Assembly (NCBI GenBank): GCA_050309705.1
Contig: JBNRMR010000044.1
Span: 1 to 33,172 of the forward strand
Reading direction: 5' to 3'
DNA length: 33,172 nucleotides
Origin: JBNRMR01 sp050309705
GTDB taxonomy: Bacteria > Bacillota > Clostridia > Christensenellales > UBA1750
Shown: positions 1 to 8,334 of the stretch, piece by piece
Position numbering within the stretch: the first letter of the stretch is position 1
Layout: every line of letters starts with the position of its first letter
Program-made: the position numbers and the translations under genes
The notes under the pieces: model-generated
What the model was told of the DNA's origin: nothing
The model's database searches: none
The model's input: only the letters and a program-made list of their open reading frames with translations

Positions 1-270
1 GCGCTAAGGAGCAGCCTTACTTTCATCTGCGAATATGGCGTTGCAAGACATGGCAACGATGAGGTGATGGGTACGCTGTTTTTTGCGGAGATTGAGGAGA
101 TGGGGCCGCTGCCCAAAAGCGAGATCGCCCAGGTCATATTGCTGGAGCAGTTCCCGGAAGGGAAAAGGCTTACCTATCCGGACATTCAGCCTGTTTTGAT
201 GAAGCATGCGATGAAAATTGCAAACGGTTGCGTGTCCACGGAGGAATCATCGTTATTGTGTTCTGGATGA
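1..270 (+). CDS. NUDIX-like hydrolase, C-terminal part (5' end outside window)
   Basis: The frame is open from the first base and ends at TGA 268-270, so this is the 3' end of a gene that begins upstream. The visible residues include VMGTLFFAEIEEMG, a LPKSEIAQV segment and LTYPDIQPVLMKHAM. This arrangement (a G-x-L-x-F/Y-A-x-I strand, then S-E-I, then the T-Y-P-x-I-Q-P tail) is what I know from the C-terminal half of a group of clostridial NUDIX-domain proteins. The Nudix box itself would lie upstream and cannot be checked, so substrate and activity are unknown. A GTG at 64 could be an internal start, but no ribosome site supports it. The last residues (after about position 225) do not look conserved, so the end may be frayed. 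Confidence 0.55.
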   Translation, partial: ALRSSLTFICEYGVARHGNDEVMGTLFFAEIEEMGPLPKSEIAQVILLEQFPEGKRLTYPDIQPVLMKHAMKIANGCVSTEESSLLCSG

Positions 271-717
271 TGCTATTGAACGGACGGAGAGTTTCTGCAG
301 CAGTGTGGAAGATTGCCAGACGAATTAATAGGTATGCCGGCATTGAAGAGCTGCTTTACGCCAACCTTGATTTGCTGACTGATTAAATCATGTGCTAGGG
401 AAAGCTGCGATGGAAATTGCGGCAGGGGCCGGCGGGCGGATATATGCTCTAATTTTGCAGGGCGCTTGTCAATTTCGCTTAATGTAAATCAAGGGCGCAG
501 AGCTGTAAGCCTGGAATGCCGAAAGAAGGCCGCGATTTGAATCAGGCCGTATTCTGCTTGTTCGCCAAAGCGGGTGCAAGCTCTTTTTATTCTTAAAGCC
601 AACTCCTGCAAAAATTTTATAATGCGAAATTAACATAAGCCTTGCCACTATTCCAAAACTATTGGTATGCATGAAAATGCATAACTCATTATGAGGAGTA
701 GGGTTTTACATTATCCG
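271..717. other. Intergenic stretch without a convincing gene
   Basis: This stretch lies between the NUDIX-like fragment and the 3' end of the AraC-type gene. A 39-codon frame starts at the overlapping ATGs at 267/270 and stops at TAA 384-386; it has no ribosome site or recognisable homology. A minus-strand frame at 469-672 also looks spurious. I see no clear terminator hairpin with a T-run. The area may be decayed sequence. Confidence 0.4.
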
Positions 718-1632
718 CTATTCTGCCAAATCCGCAGAACGGGAATCAAGCGGTTGGGTCTGTTGAGTTTTACGAAACTGCCCGGGGGGCACATTGTAAT
801 ATTTTTTGAACGCCTTGCAGAAGGACTGTACATTGGCAAAGCCCAATTTGTCGCTGACAAAGCTGATGTCCTCGTTGTCTTTTAGCAGCTCTGCCGCCTT
901 ATCAAACCGGCGTTTGGTATAATACGCCTGTATCGTCATCCCCATGGCTTTAGAGAAGGTTTTGGACAAATGCACATAGCTATAGCCGAGCCGATCGCCC
1001 AACTCTGTCAGGTGGCGTATATTGGTTAGATTTGTGTCGATGTAGCTGATGATCTCGTAAACAAACATCGGGGTGTTATCCACCGACAGCGTGGAAAAAT
1101 AATGCTTCAGGTGCTGCCTTTGAAAACTGCGGTAAGTGAAAATGATAATTTGGCATAAGTAGGAGGCCAGCAATTCCTCGGACAGCGGATTAGGGTTTGA
1201 CATTTCGCTGAGCGCCATCACAAAAGGCTCATAAATATTATAGATATCAATAGCAACAGGATTAACAAGGTTGTTAAAAAAGTCCTCCACCGGTGCGTAT
1301 TGGCAAAAGTCATTGGCAGACTGGTTAAAGGTAAACGCCATGCAGACATAGCGAAGCGGGTTGCTTTTGGATGAACGAATATAGTGGATGTCGGATTTTG
1401 AAACCAGAAACAGCATGCCCGGGGTGACCTGATATGACACACCGTTACGGGCAAATACGCCTTCGCCGGAAACGATGTAGGAAATTTCATGACAGAATTG
1501 CTTGTGATCCCTCACTTCATAATCGTCTGAGCAGGCAAGGTCGCAAAGCTGGTACAGTTGAAACAGGCGAAAAACCCGAGGTGATTGCATAAAAGCGTTA
1601 TCGATGTGGTAACGTTTTTTCGGCTCTCTCAT
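718..1632 (-). CDS. AraC/XylS-family transcriptional regulator
   Basis: This is a 304-residue DNA-binding regulator. The N-terminal part (about residues 35-110) has the strand-rich pattern of a cupin-type effector-binding domain, including a HEISYIVSGEGVF segment and a TPGMLFLV strand. The C-terminal 100 residues carry two helix-turn-helix units; the second ends in FANVQSFCKAFKKYYN followed by VPPGQFRK, the AraC signature. The ATG at 1630-1632 is preceded on the minus strand by a run of G residues that can serve as ribosome site. The gene is divergent from the oxidoreductase operon that starts at 1813, so it most likely senses a sugar or polyol and controls that operon. Target and ligand are inferred from position only. 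Confidence 0.9.
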   Translation of the reverse strand: MREPKKRYHIDNAFMQSPRVFRLFQLYQLCDLACSDDYEVRDHKQFCHEISYIVSGEGVFARNGVSYQVTPGMLFLVSKSDIHYIRSSKSNPLRYVCMAFTFNQSANDFCQYAPVEDFFNNLVNPVAIDIYNIYEPFVMALSEMSNPNPLSEELLASYLCQIIIFTYRSFQRQHLKHYFSTLSVDNTPMFVYEIISYIDTNLTNIRHLTELGDRLGYSYVHLSKTFSKAMGMTIQAYYTKRRFDKAAELLKDNEDISFVSDKLGFANVQSFCKAFKKYYNVPPGQFRKTQQTQPLDSRSADLAE

Positions 1633-1653
1633 AGCATCCCCCCCCTTTGTCTG

Positions 1654-1683
1654 ATCTTACCATATTCAAAACCATTGCTGCAA
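1654..1683 (-). promoter_or_regulatory. Candidate promoter of the AraC-type gene
   Basis: On the minus strand, TTGCAG (plus positions 1678-1683) and TAAGAT (1654-1659) are separated by 18 bp, upstream of the ATG at 1632. The 180-bp divergent region 1633-1812 should also hold the operator and the promoter of the operon on the other side. I see no comparably good plus-strand promoter there, as expected for an activator-dependent one. Confidence 0.35.
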
Positions 1684-1812
1684 GGGTTTTGGCATAATAT
1701 ATGGAAAAGCTAAAAAATGACAAACAACTAGCTAAAATGGGATATTGTGTTGCCTGCATAATTCCAGTATTGTTAAGGTGCAAAACGTCATCGATTTAAA
1801 AGGAGTGTTGAT

Positions 1813-2871
1813 ATGGACCTGACTTGTGTGGCTGTAATTGGCTGTGGAACCATCGCGAACAGCGCTCATATTCCAGCTTATCTGAAAAACGAATCCGTAA
1901 AAATCAAGTATTTCTGCGACATCCTGCCCGAGCGCGCTCAAGCAGCTGTGGACAAATATGGTTGCGGTATCGCCGTGACAGATTACCATGAGGTGCTGAG
2001 TGACGAGGAAGTGACCGCTGTCTCTGTTTGCACGCCCAACAATGTGCATGCACCGATTGCCATTGACTGCATGCGCGCCGGCAAGCATGTATTGTGCGAA
2101 AAACCGGCGGCAAGAACCTATGAAGAAGCGCTTGAAATGCAGCGTGTGCAGAACGAAACCGGCAAGGTGCTGAACATTGGCGTGGTTAACCGCTTCAACA
2201 ACAGCGTCAACCGAATTAAACAATACATTGACGAAGGCAAGCTGGGCGAGGTATATCACGTGTATGTCAGCTTTCGTGCGCACCGCTCTATTCCCGGCCT
2301 GGGAGGCGCCTTTACCACCAAGGCCATTGCGGGCGGCGGAGCGCTGATTGACTGGGGCGTGCACTTTCTCGACATTGTGATGTACTGTTGCGGCGATCCG
2401 CTGCCGAAAACCATTTCGGGTGAGACCTTCTGCAAACTGGGCAAAAACATTTCCGAATACACCTATACCAATATGTGGGCAGGCCCTGCGAATGCGGACG
2501 GCATATATGACGTGGAAGATTCAGTTTCCGGGCTGATCCGCACGGAAGGACCGGTGATAACGCTCCACGGCGCATGGGCGCAGAACATTGGTGAGAGCGA
2601 AATGCACATAGACTTTATGGGCGACAAAGGCGGTATTCGCCTGCATTACGGCAAAAACTTTGACGTCTATACGACCGAGAACGGCGCGCTGGTATCCTAT
2701 ACGCCCTCTTTCGCCATGAACAATCACTTTGAAAACGAGATTAACGCCTTTATCGATTGTATCCGGACGGGCAAAAAGCTGCCCTCGCACATTGACACCG
2801 TAATTGTAACCGCCAAAATTTTGCAGGCCATTTACGATTCCGCCGAGCAGCACAAGGAAATTGTCTTTTAA
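1813..2871 (+). CDS. Gfo/Idh/MocA-family NAD(P)-dependent oxidoreductase
   Basis: This 352-residue protein probably oxidises or reduces a sugar or cyclitol. It has an N-terminal Rossmann fold with AVIGCGTIA (residues 7-15), the family signature CEKPAA (95-100) in which Lys97 is the usual catalytic/cofactor residue, and a C-terminal alpha/beta dimerisation domain with ALIDWGVHFLDIV supplying the Asp/His typical of the active site. Length is normal. AAAGGAG just upstream of the ATG fixes the start. It is the first gene of a three-gene operon, 16 bp ahead of a second oxidoreductase and followed by a sugar-phosphate isomerase-type gene, with a divergent AraC regulator. The exact substrate cannot be read from the sequence; inositol-, glucoside- or uronate-type substrates are common in such clusters. 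Confidence 0.92.
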   Translation: MDLTCVAVIGCGTIANSAHIPAYLKNESVKIKYFCDILPERAQAAVDKYGCGIAVTDYHEVLSDEEVTAVSVCTPNNVHAPIAIDCMRAGKHVLCEKPAARTYEEALEMQRVQNETGKVLNIGVVNRFNNSVNRIKQYIDEGKLGEVYHVYVSFRAHRSIPGLGGAFTTKAIAGGGALIDWGVHFLDIVMYCCGDPLPKTISGETFCKLGKNISEYTYTNMWAGPANADGIYDVEDSVSGLIRTEGPVITLHGAWAQNIGESEMHIDFMGDKGGIRLHYGKNFDVYTTENGALVSYTPSFAMNNHFENEINAFIDCIRTGKKLPSHIDTVIVTAKILQAIYDSAEQHKEIVF

Positions 2872-2887
2872 GAGGAGGAGGATATCT

Positions 2888-3727
2888 GTGAAAATCGGGT
2901 TTATTGATTACTATCTTGACGAATGGCATGCTAACAACTACCCACAGTTGATTCGGGAAGTGTCGGGTGGCAGTGCAGAAGTGGCATATGCCTATGCCAT
3001 GATGGACAGCCCCAAAGGCGGGCTTACCACGGATGAATGGTGCGAAAAACATCAGATCGCCCGCTGCGCAACTATTGAGGAACTCATTGAAAAATGTGAT
3101 GCGCTGATCGTGCTATCCCCCGACAACTGCGAAATGCATGAGTTTCTGTGTCAGTTGCCGCTGCGTTCGGGCAAGCCCACCTATGTAGACAAGACCTTTG
3201 CCCCAGACCTTGCGACGGCAAAGCGAATTTTTGCGCTGGCCGAACAGTCGGGCACGCCCTGCTTTTCCACGTCCGCGCTGCGCTACGCCAAGGAATACCG
3301 CGAGGTGGACGTGGACGCGGTATGTGCAGCCAGCCTGTGGGGTAGCGGGAGCTTTGATACCTATTCCATCCATCAACTTGAACCTCTGGCCATGTTGATG
3401 AAAGTGCCCGCAAAACGCATGATGTGCCTGAAGGCGCAAGGATGGGTGACTTTATCTGTGGAGTTTGTGGACGGCAGGTATGGAACCATCACTCATTTCG
3501 AAAAAGGGTCGCCGTTTGTATCCAATATCTGCACCGGCAAGGGCAACCATCTGTTCCATGTGGAGCCTGGCTTCTTCCGTGAACTTATCGCAGAAATGGT
3601 GGACTTCTTCCACACGAGCGTTGTGAAGGTGGCGCATGAGGATACGATGATTATAATGGCTATGCGGGAAGCCGGCCTGAAAGCTCTGAGTAAGCCGGGA
3701 GAATGGGTCGCGGTGGAAGTGATTTGA
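2888..3727 (+). CDS. Divergent Gfo/Idh/MocA-type oxidoreductase
   Basis: I start this 279-residue protein at GTG 2888 because AGGAGGAGG sits 7 bases ahead of it; the longer frame from TTG 2861 overlaps the previous gene and lacks a ribosome site. The order of strands (ALIVLSPDN, then GKPTYVDKTFAPDL) matches the Rossmann domain of this family, but the usual EKP signature is replaced by VDKT (residues 100-103) and the N-terminal glycine motif is weak (MKIGFIDYYLDEW). The C-terminal domain is shorter than in the upstream paralogue. It is co-transcribed with the gene before it and the isomerase after it. It may act on a related intermediate, or may be a non-canonical partner of the first oxidoreductase; function is inferred from family and context. 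Confidence 0.8.
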   Translation: MKIGFIDYYLDEWHANNYPQLIREVSGGSAEVAYAYAMMDSPKGGLTTDEWCEKHQIARCATIEELIEKCDALIVLSPDNCEMHEFLCQLPLRSGKPTYVDKTFAPDLATAKRIFALAEQSGTPCFSTSALRYAKEYREVDVDAVCAASLWGSGSFDTYSIHQLEPLAMLMKVPAKRMMCLKAQGWVTLSVEFVDGRYGTITHFEKGSPFVSNICTGKGNHLFHVEPGFFRELIAEMVDFFHTSVVKVAHEDTMIIMAMREAGLKALSKPGEWVAVEVI

Positions 3728-3756
3728 CGCTTAGTGCGTGAACGGGAGTGTATAAT

Positions 3757-4644
3757 ATGAAAATTCATCGAATAGGGATCATCGCGGATTGCCTGGGTCT
3801 GCCTTTCCGTGAAAGCATGGAAGCCTGCGCAGAACTGGGCGCCGAAGGGGTGCAGCTGTATGCAGTGGAGGGAGACATGAACCCCGATATGCTGACTGCG
3901 GCGCAAATTGCTGAGAAGAAGTCGATCATCCGCGGCTGCGGGCTGGAAGTAACCGCGCTGTGCGGCGATCTGGGCGGTCATGGCTTTGCACGGCGCGAGG
4001 AAAACCGCCGGAAGATTGATAAATCCAAGCGCATCGTGGAGCTGGCTCTGGCGATGGATTGCCACATTGTCACCACCCATATCGGAGTGGTGCCGGAGGA
4101 TAGCGGCAGCGATACGTACAAAGTGATACAGGAAGCCTGCAACGAACTGGCGGAATATGCCCACAAGCGCGGCGCCTTTTTTGCGATCGAAACCGGACCC
4201 GAACCCGTCGAGCGGCTGAAGAGGTTCCTGGACAGCCTGTCCTCCAGGGGTGTGGCGGTCAATTACGATCCGGCCAATCTGGTGATGGTGACAGGCGACG
4301 ATCCTGTGGAGGGCGTCTACACCTTGCGTGACTACATTGTTCATACACATGCCAAGGATGGCATAATGCTGAGAAAAACCGATCCGAAGATCGTGTATGA
4401 CTTTTTTGCAGAGGGCGGCATTGGCGATCTGCGCCTGGGCGATTATTTTCTGGAAACGTCGCTTGGACAGGGCAAGGTGGACTTTGCCGGCTATTTGAAG
4501 GCGCTGTCCGATGTGGGCTATGAAGGCTATCTGACCATCGAACGAGAAGTGGGCGACAATCCCGCAGAGGATATCAAGCATGCCATTGCGTTTTTGCGTT
4601 CCTGTCAGGCCCAGCTCATCAAACAGCCGAGGCCTAGCTGCTAA
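3757..4644 (+). CDS. Sugar-phosphate isomerase/epimerase family TIM-barrel protein
   Basis: This 295-residue protein is of the xylose-isomerase-like/AP-endonuclease-2 barrel fold. Candidate metal-binding and catalytic residues sit where the family has them: Glu145 in AIETGPEP, Asp171 in NYDPANLVM, His196/His198 in VHTHAKD, and a late Glu in YLTIEREVGD. The ATG at 3757 is chosen over GTG 3748 because GGGAG lies directly before the GTG and 9 bases before the ATG. It is the third gene of the oxidoreductase operon; an isomerase or epimerase acting after oxidation of a sugar or inositol ring would make sense (compare IolE/IolI-like or 3-epimerase enzymes). The precise reaction is not determinable here. 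Confidence 0.87.
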   Translation: MKIHRIGIIADCLGLPFRESMEACAELGAEGVQLYAVEGDMNPDMLTAAQIAEKKSIIRGCGLEVTALCGDLGGHGFARREENRRKIDKSKRIVELALAMDCHIVTTHIGVVPEDSGSDTYKVIQEACNELAEYAHKRGAFFAIETGPEPVERLKRFLDSLSSRGVAVNYDPANLVMVTGDDPVEGVYTLRDYIVHTHAKDGIMLRKTDPKIVYDFFAEGGIGDLRLGDYFLETSLGQGKVDFAGYLKALSDVGYEGYLTIEREVGDNPAEDIKHAIAFLRSCQAQLIKQPRPSC

Positions 4645-4798
4645 AACCTATGGAATACTGAACTGATGACCATGGGTCGGTTTATGTCAGCTGAGCCACA
4701 TTGGTGAGCAAATGTCTCAAAGAAAATTTGCAGGCATTAAGGGGGAAAGGCTTATCTATACAGACCGCGCCATTTAAGCGCAGGGAATGTGGAGAATA

Positions 4799-4832
4799 AA
4801 AAGGCGGAGGAAAACCTTCGCCTTTTCTTTTT
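4799..4832. terminator. Bidirectional intrinsic terminator
   Basis: A 12-bp stem with one G-T mismatch (4799-4810 pairing with 4815-4826, loop AAAA) is followed by CTTTTT on the plus strand and preceded by an A-run that reads as T on the minus strand. It sits between the converging isomerase gene and the malate/lactate dehydrogenase gene and can serve both. Confidence 0.8.
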
Positions 4833-4852
4833 AATTGATTTTTATAAGCTGA

Positions 4853-5935
4853 TTATTTCTTTATGCAGTCTGTGACGCGCTGCGCCGGTATGCCGAACTT
4901 TTCGCACAGAGTGGCTATATCCCTAAGAACGCCATCACCGCAGCCGATGCCGTGTTCACGGAAAAAATCCTCATTCTCGTATTCAATTTCGCCTGAGTAA
5001 TAGAGTCTGTCCATGTCGGGGCGGACGGGGTTTGCCTTGATCTTGTCTATAAGGCTATCTACCCTTTCAACAAAATCGTCATATTCTGTGAATTTTGATA
5101 CATCCATCGCCACGAAGAAATGGCCGACTTCCTGCTTGCGGTCCAAATTGCTGTATAGATTGGGCAGCTCCGGGTTGGTAAGGCCGCCGGAAAGCTCGCT
5201 GCATAGTATGGCCACCATCATCGTCAGCGCGCTGCCCTTGTATGTGCCGAAGGGGAGCATGATGCCGCTGAGGGCCTCCTTGGGATCGGTGGTGGGATAG
5301 CCCTCTCTTGTCACTGCCCAGCCCTCGGGAATGTCTGTGCCCTCGATGTCTGCCAGGTTGATCTTACCCCTTGCAACCACAGAGGTGGCGGCGTCAAAGA
5401 CCAGCGGTCGGTACTTTTTCGCCGGGACCACTATGCATATGGGGTTCGTGCCGAACATGGGCTCCATGCCGCCCCAGGGAGCGATTGAGGGAGGAGCGGT
5501 GGTAAAGGACATGCCGATCATGCCTTTTTCAGCAGCCATGAAGGCGTAGTAAGCAGCGATGCCGTAGTGGTTGGAGTTGCGCACTGCAGCAGCGGCGATG
5601 CCGTATTGCCCCGCCCTTTCGATGCAGTCCTCCATGGCCTTTGTGCCCACAACGACGCCCATGCCGTTATCGCCGTCAAATGTCACTGCGGCAGGGGCCT
5701 CCTTGACGATTCTAATATCCGGATTGGGGTTGATCAGCCCGCTTGCGACTCTGGTGCAGTAGACCATTATACGGCTTATGCCGTGGGAGGAGACCCCCCG
5801 AAGATCCGCCATCAAGAAGTTGTCTGTTACAGCCTCGGCATGATCGCGGCTCAAACCTGCTTTTTGGAAAATTTCTGATATGAGCGCAAATATTTTGTCA
5901 TAGTGTAGATGGTTTTTAAAAGTTTCTCTTGCCAT
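4853..5935 (-). CDS. Type-2 malate/L-lactate dehydrogenase (Ldh_2 family)
   Basis: This 360-residue NAD(P)-dependent dehydrogenase belongs to the family containing malate, L-lactate, ureidoglycolate and 2,3-diketogulonate reductases, which is unrelated to classical LDH. Visible hallmarks are DLRGVSSHGISR (residues 44-55), VRNSNHYGIAAYY around residue 118 with the conserved His, MFGTNP, and a long C-terminal half ending in the GTYKGSAL-type helix. AAGGAGG lies 5 bases before ATG 5935, so I exclude the ten extra upstream codons. It is monocistronic, with its own promoter and the shared terminator. Physiologically it would reduce a 2-oxo acid or oxidise a 2-hydroxy acid; substrate specificity within the family cannot be told from these motifs. 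Confidence 0.9.
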   Translation of the reverse strand: MARETFKNHLHYDKIFALISEIFQKAGLSRDHAEAVTDNFLMADLRGVSSHGISRIMVYCTRVASGLINPNPDIRIVKEAPAAVTFDGDNGMGVVVGTKAMEDCIERAGQYGIAAAAVRNSNHYGIAAYYAFMAAEKGMIGMSFTTAPPSIAPWGGMEPMFGTNPICIVVPAKKYRPLVFDAATSVVARGKINLADIEGTDIPEGWAVTREGYPTTDPKEALSGIMLPFGTYKGSALTMMVAILCSELSGGLTNPELPNLYSNLDRKQEVGHFFVAMDVSKFTEYDDFVERVDSLIDKIKANPVRPDMDRLYYSGEIEYENEDFFREHGIGCGDGVLRDIATLCEKFGIPAQRVTDCIKK

Positions 5936-5973
5936 ATAGGCCTCCTTTTTGTGGTTGTCAAGCATATGGGTAA

Positions 5974-6001
5974 ATTATACACCAGTTTAAATGAAAATCA
6001 A
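5974..6001 (-). promoter_or_regulatory. Promoter of the malate/lactate dehydrogenase gene
   Basis: On the minus strand, TTGATT (plus 5996-6001) and a perfect TATAAT (plus 5974-5979) are separated by 16 bp and lie about 40 bases upstream of the start codon. This is a good vegetative sigma-A-type promoter. Confidence 0.55.
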
Positions 6002-6108
6002 CTTAATATGAGCAAAAAAATGCGCAAAGAAATGCCCTTGGCAACATTTCCCGAAGTTCAGTCGTTTTTAGTGATGGATAAACCAATGATTTTACGGAGT
6101 GCAACAAC

Positions 6109-6996
6109 ATGAAAAACATTAAAAAACAGTTAAGGCTTCTATTATGCGCATTGGCGGTGGTGCTGCTTCTGGCGCCGGCGCTTGCGGGTGCCCAGTCCGG
6201 GGGAATGCTGGTTTTGGGCAATGACCTGAGCGAGAGCCAGCGGGAAAAAGTTCTGGGGCTGTTGGGGTTAAGCTCCGCCCAGGACGCCGACCAGGTTCTG
6301 TATGTGACCATAGACGACGAAAAGGCTTTGCTTGGTGGGCTTGTCTCGGCGGACAAGATTGGCAGCCGCTCCATTTCCAGCGCCTGGGTAAAGCTGCTGG
6401 ATGAGGGCTCGGGCATAAAAGTAAAGAGCCACAACATAACCTATATAACAGACGCCATGTACGCTTCGGCGCTTATAACCGCTGGAGTTGAAAATGCGGA
6501 TGTAATAATCGCCGCGCCCACGAAAGTTTCAGGAACTGCCGCCCTCGCGGGGATATTCAAGGCCTATGAAGTGGCGGCCAACATCACGCTGGATTCCGTT
6601 GCAAAGGCCGTCGCCAGTGAGGAGCTGCTGCTTTCGGGCGAACTGGCAGAGTTCATCGGCTCTGAGGAGGCGGTGAGGCTGATCGCTGACCTTAAGAAGA
6701 TGGTTATAGACAATGGCTGGGATAATATCGAGACCATTCGCCCCGCCGTGGTGGACATGGCCGAAAGGATGAACATCAATCTCACTGACGACCAGATCGA
6801 TCAGGTGGCGCAGTTGCTGCTTAAGTTCTGCTCCCTGGACATGAGCGCTGAGGATATCGCCAAGCAGCTTCAGGGAATCCTTAACACTGTTAGCGCCGCG
6901 GCAAAAGCCCAGTCCAAGGTGACTGAGTTCGTGGGAAAGGTGGGTGAAACCTTCGCCGCAATCGGGAGCTGGATAGTGAACCTTTTCAGGAGATAG
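6109..6996 (+). CDS. DUF1002 (YpuA-like) secreted protein
   Basis: This is a 295-residue protein with a clear signal peptide (basic start, hydrophobic core at residues 9-25, ALAGAQ cleavage region). The mature part follows the DUF1002/YpuA pattern: LGNDLSESQREKVLGLLG, then a VTIDDEKALLGG strand, IGSRSISSAWV, a HNITYITDAMYASALITAGV stretch, and IIAAPTKVSGTAALAGIF. The C-terminal third is helical. The role of this family is unknown to me; it is common in spore-forming Firmicutes and likely acts outside the membrane. GGAG lies upstream of the ATG. The methyltransferase gene begins 7 bases after its stop, so the two are probably co-transcribed, although a functional link is not obvious. Confidence 0.88.
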   Translation: MKNIKKQLRLLLCALAVVLLLAPALAGAQSGGMLVLGNDLSESQREKVLGLLGLSSAQDADQVLYVTIDDEKALLGGLVSADKIGSRSISSAWVKLLDEGSGIKVKSHNITYITDAMYASALITAGVENADVIIAAPTKVSGTAALAGIFKAYEVAANITLDSVAKAVASEELLLSGELAEFIGSEEAVRLIADLKKMVIDNGWDNIETIRPAVVDMAERMNINLTDDQIDQVAQLLLKFCSLDMSAEDIAKQLQGILNTVSAAAKAQSKVTEFVGKVGETFAAIGSWIVNLFRR

Positions 6997-7003
6997 CTGC
7001 TGC

Positions 7004-7774
7004 ATGAAAAAACAGATAGACAAAGTCCGAGAGGAGTTCACTAAGCAGGCTGAAAGCTTCAACGAATACCAAAAATCCTTTTCACGCCAGGAGTATAGCC
7101 GTTTCATAGTCAGCAACATGGCACTTTCAAAAAGCGATGTCGTGCTTGAAGTGGCAGCGGGAACCTGCGCCTTCGGCAGGGAAATTGCGCCCCATGTGAA
7201 GCAAATCGTGGAACTGGACTCAACCGGCGCCATGCTTGATGTTGGCAAGAGGGAGGGCGAAAAGGCGGGCATAACCAATGCGGTCTACATGAACGGTCTT
7301 GCGGAGGAGCTTCCCTTTGAGGATGAGAGCTTCGATGCGGTGGTGTCTCGGCTGGCCTTCCACCATTTTCAGGACGCAAAAACACCTTTTCGCGAGATGC
7401 ACCGCGTGCTGAAAAAGGGCGGGAAGCTGGTGATTGTGGACATGGAGGCGCATGAGGAAGCCCTGCGGCAGACCGCCGACTTCTATGAAAGGCTGAGAGA
7501 CCCTTCCCATGTGCGCTGTTTTTCCCGGGAGGAGTTCGGGCAGTTGGCGCAGCGGCATTGCATGCAAGTGGAGCACTGCGAAATGATTCGCATGCCTGTG
7601 AAGCTCAACGACTGGATGGAGCTGACAAAAACCCCGGAAGAAGCCAGAGGGCAGATCGTCTCGGCAATGGAAAACGACATTTTAGGCGGTGAGAAGACAG
7701 GCTTTGAACCATATGCAAATGAAGGCGGCATAATGTTCGACCATCTTTGGCTGCAGATAGTAGCAAGGAAGTGA
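7004..7774 (+). CDS. Class I SAM-dependent methyltransferase (UbiE-like)
   Basis: This 256-residue cytosolic methyltransferase has motif I (VLEVAAGTCAFG, about residues 47-58), the acidic end of strand 2 (VELDST), FDAVVSRLAFHHF as motif II, and LKKGGKLVIVDME as the post-motif strand. The substrate is not evident; UbiE-like small-molecule methyltransferases are numerous in Clostridia. Translation starts at ATG 7004 with AGGAG 11 bases upstream, a somewhat long spacing. It follows the DUF1002 gene directly and ends before a strong terminator, so it is the last gene of a two-gene unit. Confidence 0.88.
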   Translation: MKKQIDKVREEFTKQAESFNEYQKSFSRQEYSRFIVSNMALSKSDVVLEVAAGTCAFGREIAPHVKQIVELDSTGAMLDVGKREGEKAGITNAVYMNGLAEELPFEDESFDAVVSRLAFHHFQDAKTPFREMHRVLKKGGKLVIVDMEAHEEALRQTADFYERLRDPSHVRCFSREEFGQLAQRHCMQVEHCEMIRMPVKLNDWMELTKTPEEARGQIVSAMENDILGGEKTGFEPYANEGGIMFDHLWLQIVARK

Positions 7775-7805
7775 GGACGCAACCAGCCCGGCCAGGTAAA
7801 GGCAC

Positions 7806-7837
7806 AAAACAGCGAGGGAAACCCCCGCTGTTTTTTT
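7806..7837 (+). terminator. Intrinsic terminator after the methyltransferase gene
   Basis: AACAGCG (7808-7814) pairs with CGCTGTT (7826-7832), extended inside by an AGGG/CCCC pairing, and runs straight into seven T residues. It lies between converging genes. Confidence 0.85.
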
Positions 7838-7845
7838 ATGGATGA

Positions 7846-8310
7846 TTATCGGAAAGTGTGCTTCATAGGAGTAAAGCGAAGTCCGTTTACTGTTTGCTCA
7901 GTGCCCACATCCACAAAGCCAAGCTTATGATAGATTTCTACGGCATACGGGGATGAGTTAACAGTCATTTCATGACAGGAGCTATTTTCAGCGTAGTAAT
8001 CAAGCGCGGTGCGGTGCAGGCTTTTAGCGATACCCCTGCGATGGTATTCTTTATCCACGAACAAAAGGGAGATATTACATGGGGGACGCGTAGCAATCAT
8101 TCCAACAAGCTTATCATCATCCCAATAGCCCCATAATAAAAGCCGATTGTTTCTCATGCGCTCTTTCACAGAATCCATCGCGATGAAGGCTTGAAACTCC
8201 CGTATTCCTTCGTCCGCATATCCCGGGGCTTCAAACTCCTTGAAAACATGCCAAACCAAGTCCAGCACGCCAGACTTTTCCAACATATCTATAGCAATTG
8301 GTTTTATCAT
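7846..8310 (-). CDS. GNAT-family N-acetyltransferase
   Basis: This 154-residue single-domain acetyltransferase has the acetyl-CoA loop in LFVDKEYHRRGIAKSLHR (R-x-x-G-x-A form, about residues 84-101), followed by the Y-A-E helix, a VNSSPYAVEIYHKLGF segment that is the classical strand-helix end of GNAT proteins, and a C-terminal MKHTF. The acceptor substrate is unknown. The gene lies 24 bp downstream of the DUF975 gene on the same strand and is probably in one transcript with it; an AAAGG-like ribosome site precedes the ATG. It ends nine bases beyond the T-run of the opposing terminator. Confidence 0.9.
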   Translation of the reverse strand: MIKPIAIDMLEKSGVLDLVWHVFKEFEAPGYADEGIREFQAFIAMDSVKERMRNNRLLLWGYWDDDKLVGMIATRPPCNISLLFVDKEYHRRGIAKSLHRTALDYYAENSSCHEMTVNSSPYAVEIYHKLGFVDVGTEQTVNGLRFTPMKHTFR

Positions 8311-8334
8311 TATGGTGCCTTTCGAGCGAGCTTA

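Noticed and set aside
469..672. 67-codon minus-strand frame with a PDSNRG-like phrase
   Set aside because: Such phrases come from reading tRNA-like or repeat DNA in the wrong frame. I tried to fold a tRNA on the plus strand here, but the T stem and anticodon stem do not pair, so neither a gene nor a tRNA is supported.
3493..4581. 362-codon open frame on the minus strand
   Set aside because: It lies fully opposite two well-supported genes, has no ribosome site and reads as low-complexity His/Gln-rich translation of the other strand.
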